From: an uncultured Cyclobacteriaceae bacterium | Lineage (GTDB): Bacteria; Bacteroidota; Bacteroidia; Cytophagales; Cyclobacteriaceae | Direction: 5' to 3' | NCBI GenBank assembly: GCA_947492745.1 | Contig: CANLOE010000005.1 | Span: 62,001-126,000, forward strand | Length of the DNA stretch: 64,000 nucleotides | Shown: in pieces, positions 46,186-55,190 of the stretch | How the letters are laid out: the number at the start of each line of letters is the position of its first letter | How positions within the stretch are numbered: position 1 is the first letter of the stretch | Made by a program: the position numbers and the translations under genes | Notes under the pieces: model-generated | What the model was told of the DNA's origin: nothing | What the model saw: only the letters and a program-made list of their open reading frames with translations | The model's database searches: none

Positions 46186-47277
46186 ATGCATAAAATCTAT
46201 CGCCCTCTTTTTTGGATTGCTTATGCCTCTATTTTATTGTTTGTACTTCTTATCACTGTATCCAGTCGTGTACCCTCCCGAATCTTCTGGTTTGCACCAG
46301 AGTTTGGCTGGATACTGCCCTTTGCCTTACTACTCGCGATAGGAGGATGCATACTTCTGATCGTGAGGAAAAAATATGTCCTCCTGGTCCCTTACGCGGT
46401 ACTGACACTAGTAAACTATAGTGTACCTAAACAATTGATTGCCTTCCACAGCGTACAAGAGCAGACTGATGAGGAATCCATAAAAATACTGAGTTTCAAC
46501 AGTAGTTTCTTCCACTCCAGAACAGATTTCTCTAAAGAATATGAAGACCCCAGACATAATATGAAAGCGGTCAAATTATTGCATTGGTTGAAAAAACAAT
46601 CTGCCGACATCATCTGTCTGCAAGAGTTTTATCATGATGAAAAGTCAGCATTGTACAATAGCATCGGCAAGATAGGTCGAGAAGGTCTATATGAACATAG
46701 CTTCGTCACTAATCCCCGTATACAGAACGGTCGTCTCCGGGGCATGATTATCTTCTCCAAATTTCCCATCGTAAATGAAGGTGAGCTGTTCCTGGAAGAG
46801 AACCGCTATAATGGGGCCATGTATGTAGATGTTCTCAAAGGAGCAGATACACTCAGAGTGGTCAATGTACACCTACAATCCAGCGAACTCTACACCGTAA
46901 GGCGAAGACAGCAGGGGATGAACTTTTTTAAGAACATCGCCTACAAAGTCAAACAAACCGCTCTGAAAAGACAGGAACAAGTGGAGAAGATTCTGGATTT
47001 CGCCCAATCCGTACCCTATGAAAGTGTTATCGTAGGGGACTTTAACGAAAGTCCGTACAGCTATCTATACAGAATTCTGGACAAAGAGTATGAAAATGCC
47101 TTTGTCAATGCGGGCAAAGGTTTTGGCCTGACCTATAATAGTAATCTGTTGTGGTTGAGGATAGACAATCAGTTCTACAGTGAGGGACTGGAAGCAATCG
47201 GTTTCAGAAAATGCAAGGAAATCGACTTTAGCGATCACTTTCCTATAGAAGGAGTCTACAAATTGAACCCAAAATAA
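46186..47277 (+). CDS. Endonuclease/exonuclease/phosphatase-family membrane protein
   Basis: A 363-residue protein. Three N-terminal membrane segments (about 10-85) precede an EEP domain: IKILSFNSSFFHSRTDFSKE (about 103-122), IICLQEFYHDEKSAL (catalytic Glu), VNVHLQSSELYTVRRRQ, SVIVGDFNESPYSYLYRIL (catalytic Asp/Asn) and EIDFSDHFPIEGVYKL (catalytic Asp-His). It likely cleaves phosphodiester or phospholipid bonds on the periplasmic face. The C-terminus reads KLNPK and stops inside element E3. Without the element the ancestral end would be KLK followed by TGA, so only the last residues are altered. Substrate not known. Confidence 0.87.
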   Translation: MHKIYRPLFWIAYASILLFVLLITVSSRVPSRIFWFAPEFGWILPFALLLAIGGCILLIVRKKYVLLVPYAVLTLVNYSVPKQLIAFHSVQEQTDEESIKILSFNSSFFHSRTDFSKEYEDPRHNMKAVKLLHWLKKQSADIICLQEFYHDEKSALYNSIGKIGREGLYEHSFVTNPRIQNGRLRGMIIFSKFPIVNEGELFLEENRYNGAMYVDVLKGADTLRVVNVHLQSSELYTVRRRQQGMNFFKNIAYKVKQTALKRQEQVEKILDFAQSVPYESVIVGDFNESPYSYLYRILDKEYENAFVNAGKGFGLTYNSNLLWLRIDNQFYSEGLEAIGFRKCKEIDFSDHFPIEGVYKLNPK

Positions 47278-47433
47278 TCAACAGCCTTCCTATTCCGAAC
47301 ATAAATTGCTTCAAAATCAGCTGTTTTACGCTGCGCAGGTTTGTTACCTTAATGATGCACTAAGCCTCCTCACCTAAACCGTTGATTTTATTGCAATTAT
47401 GCTCTCATCACGATTTCTATCCATCAATTTGGG
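47268..47433 (+). mobile_element. Palindromic element family E, copy E3 (166 bp, intact)
   Basis: Ends are CCCAAAATAATC and CATCAATTTGGG, with a perfect TTGAA duplication (47263-47267, 47434-47438). It overlaps the last codons of the preceding gene and supplies its TAA stop. It is the reference copy for E1 and E2. The remaining bases to 47781 hold no recognisable gene. Confidence 0.88.
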
Positions 47434-47781
47434 TTGAAATGAGCGCGGCAGATGACAAGAAACTGTTCCAAAAGACTGTTTTATCTCAAGATAAACTGAA
47501 TAGGGATAAGCTCGGAGGGGCGCTCAAAGGTAATGAAGCACATCGTTCATTGTATAATAGTGAACGAATCACTGGGAATCTTTCATAAAAGATACCGTTC
47601 TATCGAAAAAAACACCCTGTCCCAACCCATTGCGCTTGATTATCAACTATACCCCTTTCATTTCCTACATACTTCTTCTTGGTTCGGGATTGTTTGTAAC
47701 AGAGCAAAACCTGCTTCGGAGAAGGTAATACCCCTCCCATACGACCTACTTATAAGAAAACAATCCATGCCCTTATTACGA

Positions 47782-49149
47782 TCAATCAAGTCCTCTTTGC
47801 AATATCTCTTTCATGATTTCTTTGATCATGCTACCATTGTAGGGGCCTACCCAGTTCATATCATAGGTCTCCGGTTTTTTAATGCTGTAGTAATACCTAT
47901 CCGGAGTGATATAGCCAATATAAGCACCGTTAAAATTGTGTACCATGAGCTTTCGGCCTGGGGGAAGTGTCTGTTCCAGGTCCTTGGCAATCTCTCCGGA
48001 GAGGTCAAAAGGAGTGGACATCATCATGAGATTGCCTATGCGGAGTACGTCGATGGTCAGGTATTGCCTGCCCGTAACCGCCTCAAAAAGCCCCGATCTG
48101 GTCCTGATATGTTTTGCTGCCCTGAAATGCAGGTCATCTATATACAATGGCGCTTTTCCTACACCCAGATAATCCGGATAGACGACTTCAATCTGCTCCC
48201 AGTTGGCCATTACTACTCGGGACAAGCCCCCTCCAATATTTTTTGACACATTCTTTCCTCCAAAACTGTCCACTGTGGATGCCCTCGGGGCATGACTGCC
48301 CATGGGGCCTGAGAAAAAAGCACTAAAATCGATACTTTCATCCGCTTCCACTCCTTGCATAAGATAAAAAGGATAGTCATTGCTAATGGCCCTGTCCTTT
48401 CTTTCTGCTGTAGTGGGATGCGCTGTATAGCTCATCAGGGCAGCTCGGCTACTATCATCGCGCACGAATTTGATAATGTTCAAATCGGGGTTGGTATCCC
48501 CTCCATCATACAACCTATTTTTAACATACTCGGGGGCAGGCACCTTTGCAGTACCCATACGGCATTTTCTACGCGTATCATCTGCTTTGTTCAGAGCTTG
48601 TAGTACGGCCAAAGCTATCTTTTCAGTATAGGCCTCATTGTAGCGGCCCACAACAAAATCGGCCCACCATCCTTTGAGCCAGTTGCCCGTACCGCTATGT
48701 GTATGCGAGGCGGACAGATAAAGCTCATCGTATCTCCACATCCCTATTTCGCTTATTTTTTCTTTAAGCTTCGAGGCCACCTCTGGAGGGAATATCAGCA
48801 GGTCCAACTCTATCATGGCCGCTTTTACAGCTCCTTTTCGAAATACAAATACCCTACAGTAGAGGGAATCGTCTACTTTTCGATAAGCTTTGCGCAATCG
48901 ATAGCCCGCCATAGCCCCGGTATCCATGGGCATGATGTCCTCTTTGCCCCAACCGACTTCTAATGTATCATATGTACCCTGGGAAGAGGACAGCTCAAAT
49001 GTTGACAACTGCGCCATGGTTTTGCGAAAAGCCTCGGAATCCTTATAATCCTCATTATCGATGGGGCGTAGGACAATCACTAAAAGAACAATGACCATTC
49101 CTATCACTACCAACACAAATCGCAACGTTATCCGTAGACCCAGCTTCAT
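47782..49149 (-). CDS. Neutral/alkaline ceramidase-like hydrolase
   Basis: A 455-residue protein with an N-terminal membrane anchor (VLVVIGMVIVLLVIVL). The body resembles the N-terminal domain of neutral ceramidases (PF04734): LEVGWGKEDIMPMDTGAMAG at the start of the mature part, ELYLSASHTHSGTGNWLKGW (histidines that would bind zinc; 'ThtHsGpGg' in the family), SYTAHPTTAERKDRAISNDY and FNGAYIGYITPDRYYYS near the end. Ceramidases release fatty acid from ceramide. In Bacteroidota, which make sphingolipids, this may act on the cell's own lipids, but relatives with other substrates exist. No ceramidase C-terminal domain is present. The gene stands alone. Confidence 0.8.
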   Translation of the reverse strand: MKLGLRITLRFVLVVIGMVIVLLVIVLRPIDNEDYKDSEAFRKTMAQLSTFELSSSQGTYDTLEVGWGKEDIMPMDTGAMAGYRLRKAYRKVDDSLYCRVFVFRKGAVKAAMIELDLLIFPPEVASKLKEKISEIGMWRYDELYLSASHTHSGTGNWLKGWWADFVVGRYNEAYTEKIALAVLQALNKADDTRRKCRMGTAKVPAPEYVKNRLYDGGDTNPDLNIIKFVRDDSSRAALMSYTAHPTTAERKDRAISNDYPFYLMQGVEADESIDFSAFFSGPMGSHAPRASTVDSFGGKNVSKNIGGGLSRVVMANWEQIEVVYPDYLGVGKAPLYIDDLHFRAAKHIRTRSGLFEAVTGRQYLTIDVLRIGNLMMMSTPFDLSGEIAKDLEQTLPPGRKLMVHNFNGAYIGYITPDRYYYSIKKPETYDMNWVGPYNGSMIKEIMKEILQRGLD

Positions 49150-49395
49150 AAGCCCAAACCTAAAACATATACCTCAATTATACCAAGTAGATATCATAGA
49201 GGTTTGCCTATAATCGATAATTCTCTCTATCGAGGAGCTGTTTTGGTAGGTATCTTCTATTTTCCTTTGTCCTTCTTCCCACGCATATTCTCGCTGAAAT
49301 TTCAGCCGATAGTCCCGCTATCCCTATCCATGATCCTGCACTCAGAATAAGTGGCAATCAATTACAGTAGTAGGCTTCGAAATAGTTCTATTAAA

Positions 49396-49447
49396 CCCAA
49401 AATGATCAATAGCCTTCCTATTCCGAACATAAATTGCTTCAAGATCA
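49396..49447 (+). mobile_element. Fragment of a family E element (E4)
   Basis: About 52 bases matching the left part of E3 (CCCAAAATGATCAATAGCC, then CATAAATTGCTTCAAGATCA), ending abruptly. No right end was found. Confidence 0.65.
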
Positions 49448-49604
49448 ATTTCCGACATCGGCAACTATTCCCAAAAATAACAGACCTGCCAACCTGATTC
49501 GGATCAATAGAAGAAACAGTTTATCACAGAATCGAGCAAACCTCTCCGGCATACTAGGGTATGAAATACTACATCACATTGGGATAAACCATAGTAACTG
49601 GCTT

Positions 49605-49772
49605 ACCCCTGATCATGCATTGGAAAATTTACTGCGAATCTAAATAGCTGCAAACCGGTCGTTGCACTACGTTTTTTGAATTCACCATGGCGGTGACCTG
49701 CTAAATCCAATAAAACTCTCTGATGTATTGCTATTTAAACCCTCGTCACGAAGTCCCAACGCATAATCCAAG
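49605..49772 (+). mobile_element. Element family C, copy C6 (degenerate)
   Basis: C-like along its length (ATCATGCATTGGAAAATTTA on the left; CCCAACGCATAATCCAAG on the right), but the ends have diverged and no clean flanking duplication is left. The rest of the 49150-49903 gap holds only E4. Confidence 0.68.
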
Positions 49773-49903
49773 TTTAATCAACATAATTGCGAAGGAAGTT
49801 TTATCAATAAAGGCTTTAGGGCTTTCTAACCGATAAGTTCATATCGGTATTGCTCTCCATTCGTTTTTCCCTAGGTATAAATAAATGGTAGCCATCAGCT
49901 GAT

Positions 49904-50845
49904 TTAAAAATCCAGCCAGTGTTTCAGGTCTTTGTCGATCAGGGTCTGTAGTGATTCGATGTCTTTTCTGTAAATCTCATCGGTGACCCGACGTTTGGTC
50001 TCTGGCGAAAGCTTAGGTCGGTGCAGGTTCTTGGACCTCATGTTCGAGATCATGCCCTGAATCTTATTGCTCTTTTTTGCTTTCTCAAAAATCGTGGGGG
50101 CAATCTTTTTTATAGTTCCAAAGATAACACCATTGGGTCCGATGATCTTATGTGAAAGCTTGTTCTTGATAAAGCCCGACTGGTTCAGTTGAACATCCGT
50201 ATCGGGCTGAAAGTCCTCCCTCACCCCTAAAAAGGTGTACATGTCCTGCATCAGTTTTTGAGGATCGCTCCTAAACTCATCGTAAAGGAAAACACGTATA
50301 TTCTCTTTGGGGAAATTGGTATAAAATTTTTCCAAATGCCTGAAATACATACCCTCATTAATCAAATCGGGTCTTTTCCACCAGATGTTTCCTTTCTCGA
50401 AGAGGTCTTCGAACTGTGGCGTGGGCAATAGATCTACTCTTGCCAAGTGCAAAAACCGCGAGTAGAGGCGTTCGGCAGGCTGCCGTAGTATCGCTATCAA
50501 CTTGGCATCGGGCACGTAATGTTTGATTCTCTGATGACCTGTGTCACTGTAGAGGTATAGGTTTGACGTCTCTCCTTTCAGTTGGTTCGGGCGAGCCTCT
50601 CTGAACAGGTCTTGATAATCGGAGAGATCGGTGACCGATTCTTTATAATGTTCTTTGGTCTCGGGCAGTTCCAGCTCATTGATATCGACCATCTCATACC
50701 CAAAAAAATTAGGTTCCTTTACCGGGGAAATGAACAGGTCGGGATGCTGGTTCATATAACTGTCCAAGGAGGTAGTCCCTGATTTTCCAGCTCCGATAAT
50801 CAAAAAGTCGGGCAACAGTCCCTTATCTATTTTAACATTTTCCAT
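49904..50845 (-). CDS. PAPS-dependent sulfotransferase
   Basis: A 313-residue cytoplasmic enzyme. The 5'-phosphosulfate loop is DFLIIGAGKSGTTSLDSYMN (about 9-28) and the 3'-phosphate part is LIAILRQPAERLYSRFLHLA (about 115-134); both are characteristic of sulfotransferases (PF00685/PF13469). These transfer sulfate from PAPS to sugars or lipids. It lies 39 bases downstream of the GT-C-like membrane transferase gene in the same direction, so the two probably form an operon that decorates a glycan or glycolipid. Acceptor unknown. No sulfate activation genes (cysD/N/C) are in the window. Confidence 0.9.
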   Translation of the reverse strand: MENVKIDKGLLPDFLIIGAGKSGTTSLDSYMNQHPDLFISPVKEPNFFGYEMVDINELELPETKEHYKESVTDLSDYQDLFREARPNQLKGETSNLYLYSDTGHQRIKHYVPDAKLIAILRQPAERLYSRFLHLARVDLLPTPQFEDLFEKGNIWWKRPDLINEGMYFRHLEKFYTNFPKENIRVFLYDEFRSDPQKLMQDMYTFLGVREDFQPDTDVQLNQSGFIKNKLSHKIIGPNGVIFGTIKKIAPTIFEKAKKSNKIQGMISNMRSKNLHRPKLSPETKRRVTDEIYRKDIESLQTLIDKDLKHWLDF

Positions 50846-50884
50846 GAGTATTGGTTTCGACGGTGAACATATAACTTCAAAAAA

Positions 50885-52534
50885 TTATTTTCTTATATAT
50901 ACTTCTACATGTGAATCGGAGGGTCTTCGAGGTGCTAGAAACCTATCTTTCATCTCATAGTGTTCCTGCAATGTCTCCCTGACCTCTTCAGGAAAAAAAT
51001 TGTTCAGATAAGGAATGGTCTCGAACAGTACGACATCATAGTATCCATCGATGATTTTTCGATTGAACTCTTCTACTTCTTTATCGAACATCCCCACTCC
51101 TACGTGATACCAAAGTGGCTGGTTGACCTCCAGCGCATAACCCATCTCATGTGCCAAAGGTGTCAGTTCGGTCATATTGAGCAATTTCAAATCTTGGTTG
51201 CCCTTGACTTCGGGCATGGCCATAAGCCGCTCCATCCCCTTGACCGTGGACTCAGGCATATATACACCTTTGAAGGCACGTAACTTTGAAAACTTCCAAA
51301 CGGCAAAATCTTTGTCCGAGCCTCCTCCACTGCGGTAGGTACTGACAGATATTTTCTTTTTATCCTCCACGGTCTCGGTCTTTGGGAACATGCGAAGCGT
51401 GATGCGTTCGATGTACTTCCAATACACCCCTGACCACCATAGTAATACCAACACCATGGAAGGTAGCAATACCCTGATTTTTGAAAAGTCGATTTCACGA
51501 CTCAAAAAAGAGAATATGAAGGCAAAGGCAAAACTATGGAAGAAGATATTATTGTCAGGGGGGACATAAGAGGTCACTTGAAAAATAAGTGCCTCACAGA
51601 GTATGCCCAGTGTCAGCAAAATAAACAGCATCTTTTTTGGTTCGCTCAACAGAGTCCTCCATTCTTTCAGCTCTCGAACAACAATCAGGACGACCAGCAT
51701 CAGGTAGAATTTCTCCCACTGGGAAGCTCCGAAGATAATCGAGAAAAAATCATTGATGGACAAGCGTGAATTATGGGGTTCCTGACCATAGTTGAACCAA
51801 TATCCAAAATCGTGGGATACAAAGGGCAGAATAAATACCAGAGCGCTAATAGCGAAAAACAGGAAAAAGAACAATAGGCCTTTCAACTGCCTTCTGTAGT
51901 ACGCATCATAAATGAGCAGTGCAGTAACCAGCATCAGGGCCAGTCCACCACCGTCCTGCTTTGTAAAGAAGGACAGAAAGACAAATAAAGCCCCTCCGAA
52001 CAAATAGGCCAGACCGTACTTTTCGGCACCCAGTATGTATTTGATGACCAAACTTATGGCGATAAACTCGAACACGATGACCGTATGGTTGTACCAAGGC
52101 CAAAAGTTGAAAAAAGAGTAGGAAAGACAGAAAACCAGTACGGCCATCAGTCGAACCCCCAAGGGAGCCCCGAGACTCTTTAGTATAGAACGAAAGGAGA
52201 GGCCCGAAACGATATTGATAAAGACCTGTGCCTTGATCAGAGTCATTAAATAGGGGCCGAAAATCTTGAAAAACAATGCCGGTACCAACCAGTACGCAAA
52301 GCCCATGGGCAAACCAAAATCCTTATAGGGTACCTGACCTTGTGCAAGGCGATAGGCCCCCTCCCATGAAAGAAAGATATTGATACGGTAAGGGAAATTA
52401 AAGAAAAGTGGGACCGCAGCAAAAAGCGCAATCAGTGCTATTTCCGACCAACCAAAAAAATTTTCTTTTTCCTTTGAATTCAAATCACTGTTTCTCAATA
52501 ACATAATTACAATAAATAAAACCAACGCGGTCAA
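50885..52534 (-). CDS. GT-C-like membrane glycosyltransferase
   Basis: About 549 residues (537 if the start is the MLLRNSDLN methionine). About 11-12 membrane segments are followed by a soluble C-terminal part (about 400-549). After a first segment, INIFLSWEGAYRLAQGQVPY and KDFGLPMGFAYWLVPALFFK form the first periplasmic loop, where GT-C enzymes (GT39/GT83/ArnT-like) place catalytic acidic residues. A GxxPYxDF-type motif is visible. Such proteins use polyprenyl-phosphate sugars as donors. The gene is divergent from the genes for polyprenyl-phosphate-arabinose synthesis (52797-56524), so arabinose is a possible donor sugar (inference). A sulfotransferase gene follows 39 bases downstream. Confidence 0.78.
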   Translation of the reverse strand: MTALVLFIVIMLLRNSDLNSKEKENFFGWSEIALIALFAAVPLFFNFPYRINIFLSWEGAYRLAQGQVPYKDFGLPMGFAYWLVPALFFKIFGPYLMTLIKAQVFINIVSGLSFRSILKSLGAPLGVRLMAVLVFCLSYSFFNFWPWYNHTVIVFEFIAISLVIKYILGAEKYGLAYLFGGALFVFLSFFTKQDGGGLALMLVTALLIYDAYYRRQLKGLLFFFLFFAISALVFILPFVSHDFGYWFNYGQEPHNSRLSINDFFSIIFGASQWEKFYLMLVVLIVVRELKEWRTLLSEPKKMLFILLTLGILCEALIFQVTSYVPPDNNIFFHSFAFAFIFSFLSREIDFSKIRVLLPSMVLVLLWWSGVYWKYIERITLRMFPKTETVEDKKKISVSTYRSGGGSDKDFAVWKFSKLRAFKGVYMPESTVKGMERLMAMPEVKGNQDLKLLNMTELTPLAHEMGYALEVNQPLWYHVGVGMFDKEVEEFNRKIIDGYYDVVLFETIPYLNNFFPEEVRETLQEHYEMKDRFLAPRRPSDSHVEVYIRK

Positions 52535-52796
52535 GCTATAGGAAAATCATTTTATCACATTTCGATTCTTGGTTTTCCAAAGAACTATCAGCTAACAACT
52601 CAATAGTGCTGTCAAAATTTTTAATGGAAATTTTACTATTTACAGCTCTACATACTACAAAAAGTCTAAGTTCATTTTTCGAAAAGAGAACTTTCGTTAA
52701 TAAATATGGCCGAATTTATACAAAATATTAATACGATGATATCTACTTTTTATTTAATTTTACGCTTCATCACATTATTCATAAACTCTTGGAAAG

Positions 52797-53681
52797 TTGG
52801 TCTACCTTAAATTAATAAGAATAAAGCATTGGGTCAAAAACCTTTTCTTGTTCATACCTCTTTTTTTTAGTGGCGACATTTTAAATCTAACGTACTTCAC
52901 AGCACTGGTCCAAGGCTTCTTCGCCTTTGGTCTTGTAGCCAGTTGTGTGTATATCCTCAATGATTATCGTGATATCGATGCCGACCGCAAACATCCGGAA
53001 AAGTGCAAGCGCCCTTTGGCCTCAGGGGAGGTAAGTAAGAACAGTGCCCTGGTCCTTTTGGCCCTATTCTTACTGGCGGGTTTTTCGCTGGCTATTTTCA
53101 CCAGTCCCAAGTATGCCTTTATCCTCGGCATCTACTTCGTGATGAATGTGGGTTATTCCTTCGGGCTAAAGCACATATCCATTTTGGACATATGTATCGT
53201 AGCCACAGGGTTTGTACTTCGGGTGAAGGGTGGAGGAGTCATCAGCGATACCCCGCTCACTCATTGGATGACGCTCATGGTATTTCTCTTAGCATTGTTC
53301 ATCGCCATTGCCAAACGTAGGGATGACCTGGTCATCAAACAAGCACTGGGCGTGGATATGAGAAAAGCTTCCAAAAAATACAATATCGAATACCTGAACC
53401 TGAGCCTTACCATGATATCGGGAATCGTCATCGTGTCCTATATCATGTACACTATCTCTCCGGATACAGTGGGTAGGATCAATAACTACAGACTCTATTA
53501 TACCTCGATTTTTGTCATCGCAGGGATACTGAGGTACCTCCAGATAGCCATTGTGGAAAATAATACGGGCAGCCCTACGGAGCTCCTGTACCGCGACCGT
53601 TTCATACAGATCGTATTGCTGTTATGGTTGATTATATTTTTCTTTTTGATTTACTTCCCGGACATTACTATATTTTCCTAG
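52797..53681 (+). CDS. UbiA-family prenyltransferase (DPPR synthase-like)
   Basis: A 294-residue protein with 8-9 membrane segments. The start at TTG 52797 gives MVYLKLIRIKHWVKNLFLFI, the usual 'lR..qWiKN' start. The first aspartate-rich motif is at residues 55-67 (NDYRDIDADRKHP). The following KRPLASGEVS and the second motif region LFIAIAKRRDDLV match decaprenyl-phosphate phosphoribosyltransferases, which join PRPP to a polyprenyl phosphate. The next three plus-strand genes encode the remaining steps of the polyprenyl-phosphate-arabinose pathway, so the assignment is supported by context. Start codon could be later. Activity is inferred from family and neighbourhood. Confidence 0.86.
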   Translation: MVYLKLIRIKHWVKNLFLFIPLFFSGDILNLTYFTALVQGFFAFGLVASCVYILNDYRDIDADRKHPEKCKRPLASGEVSKNSALVLLALFLLAGFSLAIFTSPKYAFILGIYFVMNVGYSFGLKHISILDICIVATGFVLRVKGGGVISDTPLTHWMTLMVFLLALFIAIAKRRDDLVIKQALGVDMRKASKKYNIEYLNLSLTMISGIVIVSYIMYTISPDTVGRINNYRLYYTSIFVIAGILRYLQIAIVENNTGSPTELLYRDRFIQIVLLLWLIIFFFLIYFPDITIFS

Positions 53682-53859
53682 GTGCAATGGGTAGGGCCAG
53701 CTCCTAAAGGGCTATATTTAATCAGGGGCTGTTGTCGATAGCCAGTAGCATAATGCGGAGAATCATTGAAAATATGAAAGAAGGTAGTACTATTCTAGTT
53801 CAGAAAAACAAAGGTATTATTTCCAATGTCCTCTTTGGACCGATGAAAATAGAAAACAA

Positions 53860-55188
53860 ATGAAAAAAGTATTGGCCAACTGGGGCAATTACCCCAAGAT
53901 TACCGGAGATGAGTTCAGTTTTCAATTCGAGCAAGAGATAAAGGCCTTGGTAGAAAGCAAGGAAGGTATCATTGCTCGGGGCAATGGACGCTGTTATGGA
54001 GATGCCTCACTGGGTGACCATGTGATGTCAACGCTCAAATATGATAAAATCATAGAGTTCGATACTGCCACGGGCCTACTCCACTGCCAAGCAGGGGTTA
54101 CTTTAAGTGAAATACTGGACATCATCACGCCCAGAGGTTGGTTTCTACCTGTTACACCAGGTACAAAATACATAACCGTAGGAGGTGCGCTAGCCTCTGA
54201 TGTGCATGGAAAAAACCATCATGTAGAAGGTTCTTTTTCCAATCATGTACTTTCATTTGACCTGTTGACCGCTGAGGGAAATAGAATAGAAGTCAGCCCC
54301 GAGGCAGAACCCGAGCTGTTCGGTGCCACGGCGGGTGGCATGGGGCTGACGGGCATTATCCTGAGTGTCCGGTTTCGGTTAAAGGCCATCGAGAGCTGTT
54401 ACATACAGCAGAAACAGATAAAAGCACGCAACCTCGACGAGATATTCGCGCTGTTCGAAGCGTATCAGGATTATACCTATTCGATGTCGTGGATAGACTG
54501 TTTCAAGTCAGGCAAGGATTTAGGACGCAGTATACTTATTGTGGGGGAACATGCCATCCCTGAAGCACTGTCATCGAAAATCAAGTCCCCACTAGAGTTG
54601 CCAAAGAAAGGACAGATGAGCATGCCCTTCAACTTACCTTCCTTTGTACTCAACAAATTGTCCATCAAAGCTTTCAACTTTTTGTACTACCAAAAAAACT
54701 ATAAAAAGGAGATGGATGCCATTGTCCCTTATGATGCTTTCTTCTACCCCTTGGATGCTATATTACAGTGGAACAGAATGTATGGCAAGGCGGGCTTTCT
54801 TCAGTACCAGTTCGTCCTTCCGATGGAGACCAGTAAATCGGGCTTGACCGAAATTCTAAATAGGATCAATAAAAAAGGGCTAGGGTCCTTCTTGGCCGTG
54901 CTGAAGCAGTTCGGAGAGCAGGAAAGTCTCATCTCCTTTCCGATGAAAGGGTTTACACTGGCGCTGGATTTCCCCATACGCAAAGGGCTCCTCCCTTTCT
55001 TGGATGAACTGGACAAGGTAGTATTGGATATGGGAGGAAGGCTCTACCTATCAAAGGACTCCAGAATGCACAGTGATATGTTCTGGAAAACCTATGACAA
55101 TGCGGAAAAATTTCGTAGCATCATCCAAAAATATAATCCGGAATACAAATTTCAATCCACACAATCAAAGCGATTGACCATCACCTAA
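53860..55188 (+). CDS. FAD-dependent oxidase, DprE1-like (polyprenyl-phosphoryl-ribose oxidase)
   Basis: A 442-residue oxidoreductase of the vanillyl-alcohol-oxidase family. The FAD-binding part (about 15-180) holds ARGNGRCYGDASLGDHVMST, ITVGGALASDVHGKNHHVEG with the conserved His-Gly-Lys-Asn, and TAGGMGLTGIILSVRFRL. The C-terminal ALO-like part ends KDSRMHSDMFWKTYDNAEKF. This is the DprE1 pattern: it oxidises the 2'-hydroxyl of polyprenyl-phosphoryl-ribose to a keto intermediate. A DprE2-like reductase gene starts 2 bases after the stop. The adjacent UbiA-like gene supplies the substrate. The gene has a typical ATG at 53860 and lies 178 bases after the UbiA stop. Confidence 0.87.
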   Translation: MKKVLANWGNYPKITGDEFSFQFEQEIKALVESKEGIIARGNGRCYGDASLGDHVMSTLKYDKIIEFDTATGLLHCQAGVTLSEILDIITPRGWFLPVTPGTKYITVGGALASDVHGKNHHVEGSFSNHVLSFDLLTAEGNRIEVSPEAEPELFGATAGGMGLTGIILSVRFRLKAIESCYIQQKQIKARNLDEIFALFEAYQDYTYSMSWIDCFKSGKDLGRSILIVGEHAIPEALSSKIKSPLELPKKGQMSMPFNLPSFVLNKLSIKAFNFLYYQKNYKKEMDAIVPYDAFFYPLDAILQWNRMYGKAGFLQYQFVLPMETSKSGLTEILNRINKKGLGSFLAVLKQFGEQESLISFPMKGFTLALDFPIRKGLLPFLDELDKVVLDMGGRLYLSKDSRMHSDMFWKTYDNAEKFRSIIQKYNPEYKFQSTQSKRLTIT

Positions 55189-55190
55189 CT

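Noticed and set aside
49155-49162. TAnnTTTG box (TAGGTTTG, minus strand) before the ceramidase-like gene
   Set aside because: It ends only 6 bases before the ATG, too close for a normal leader.
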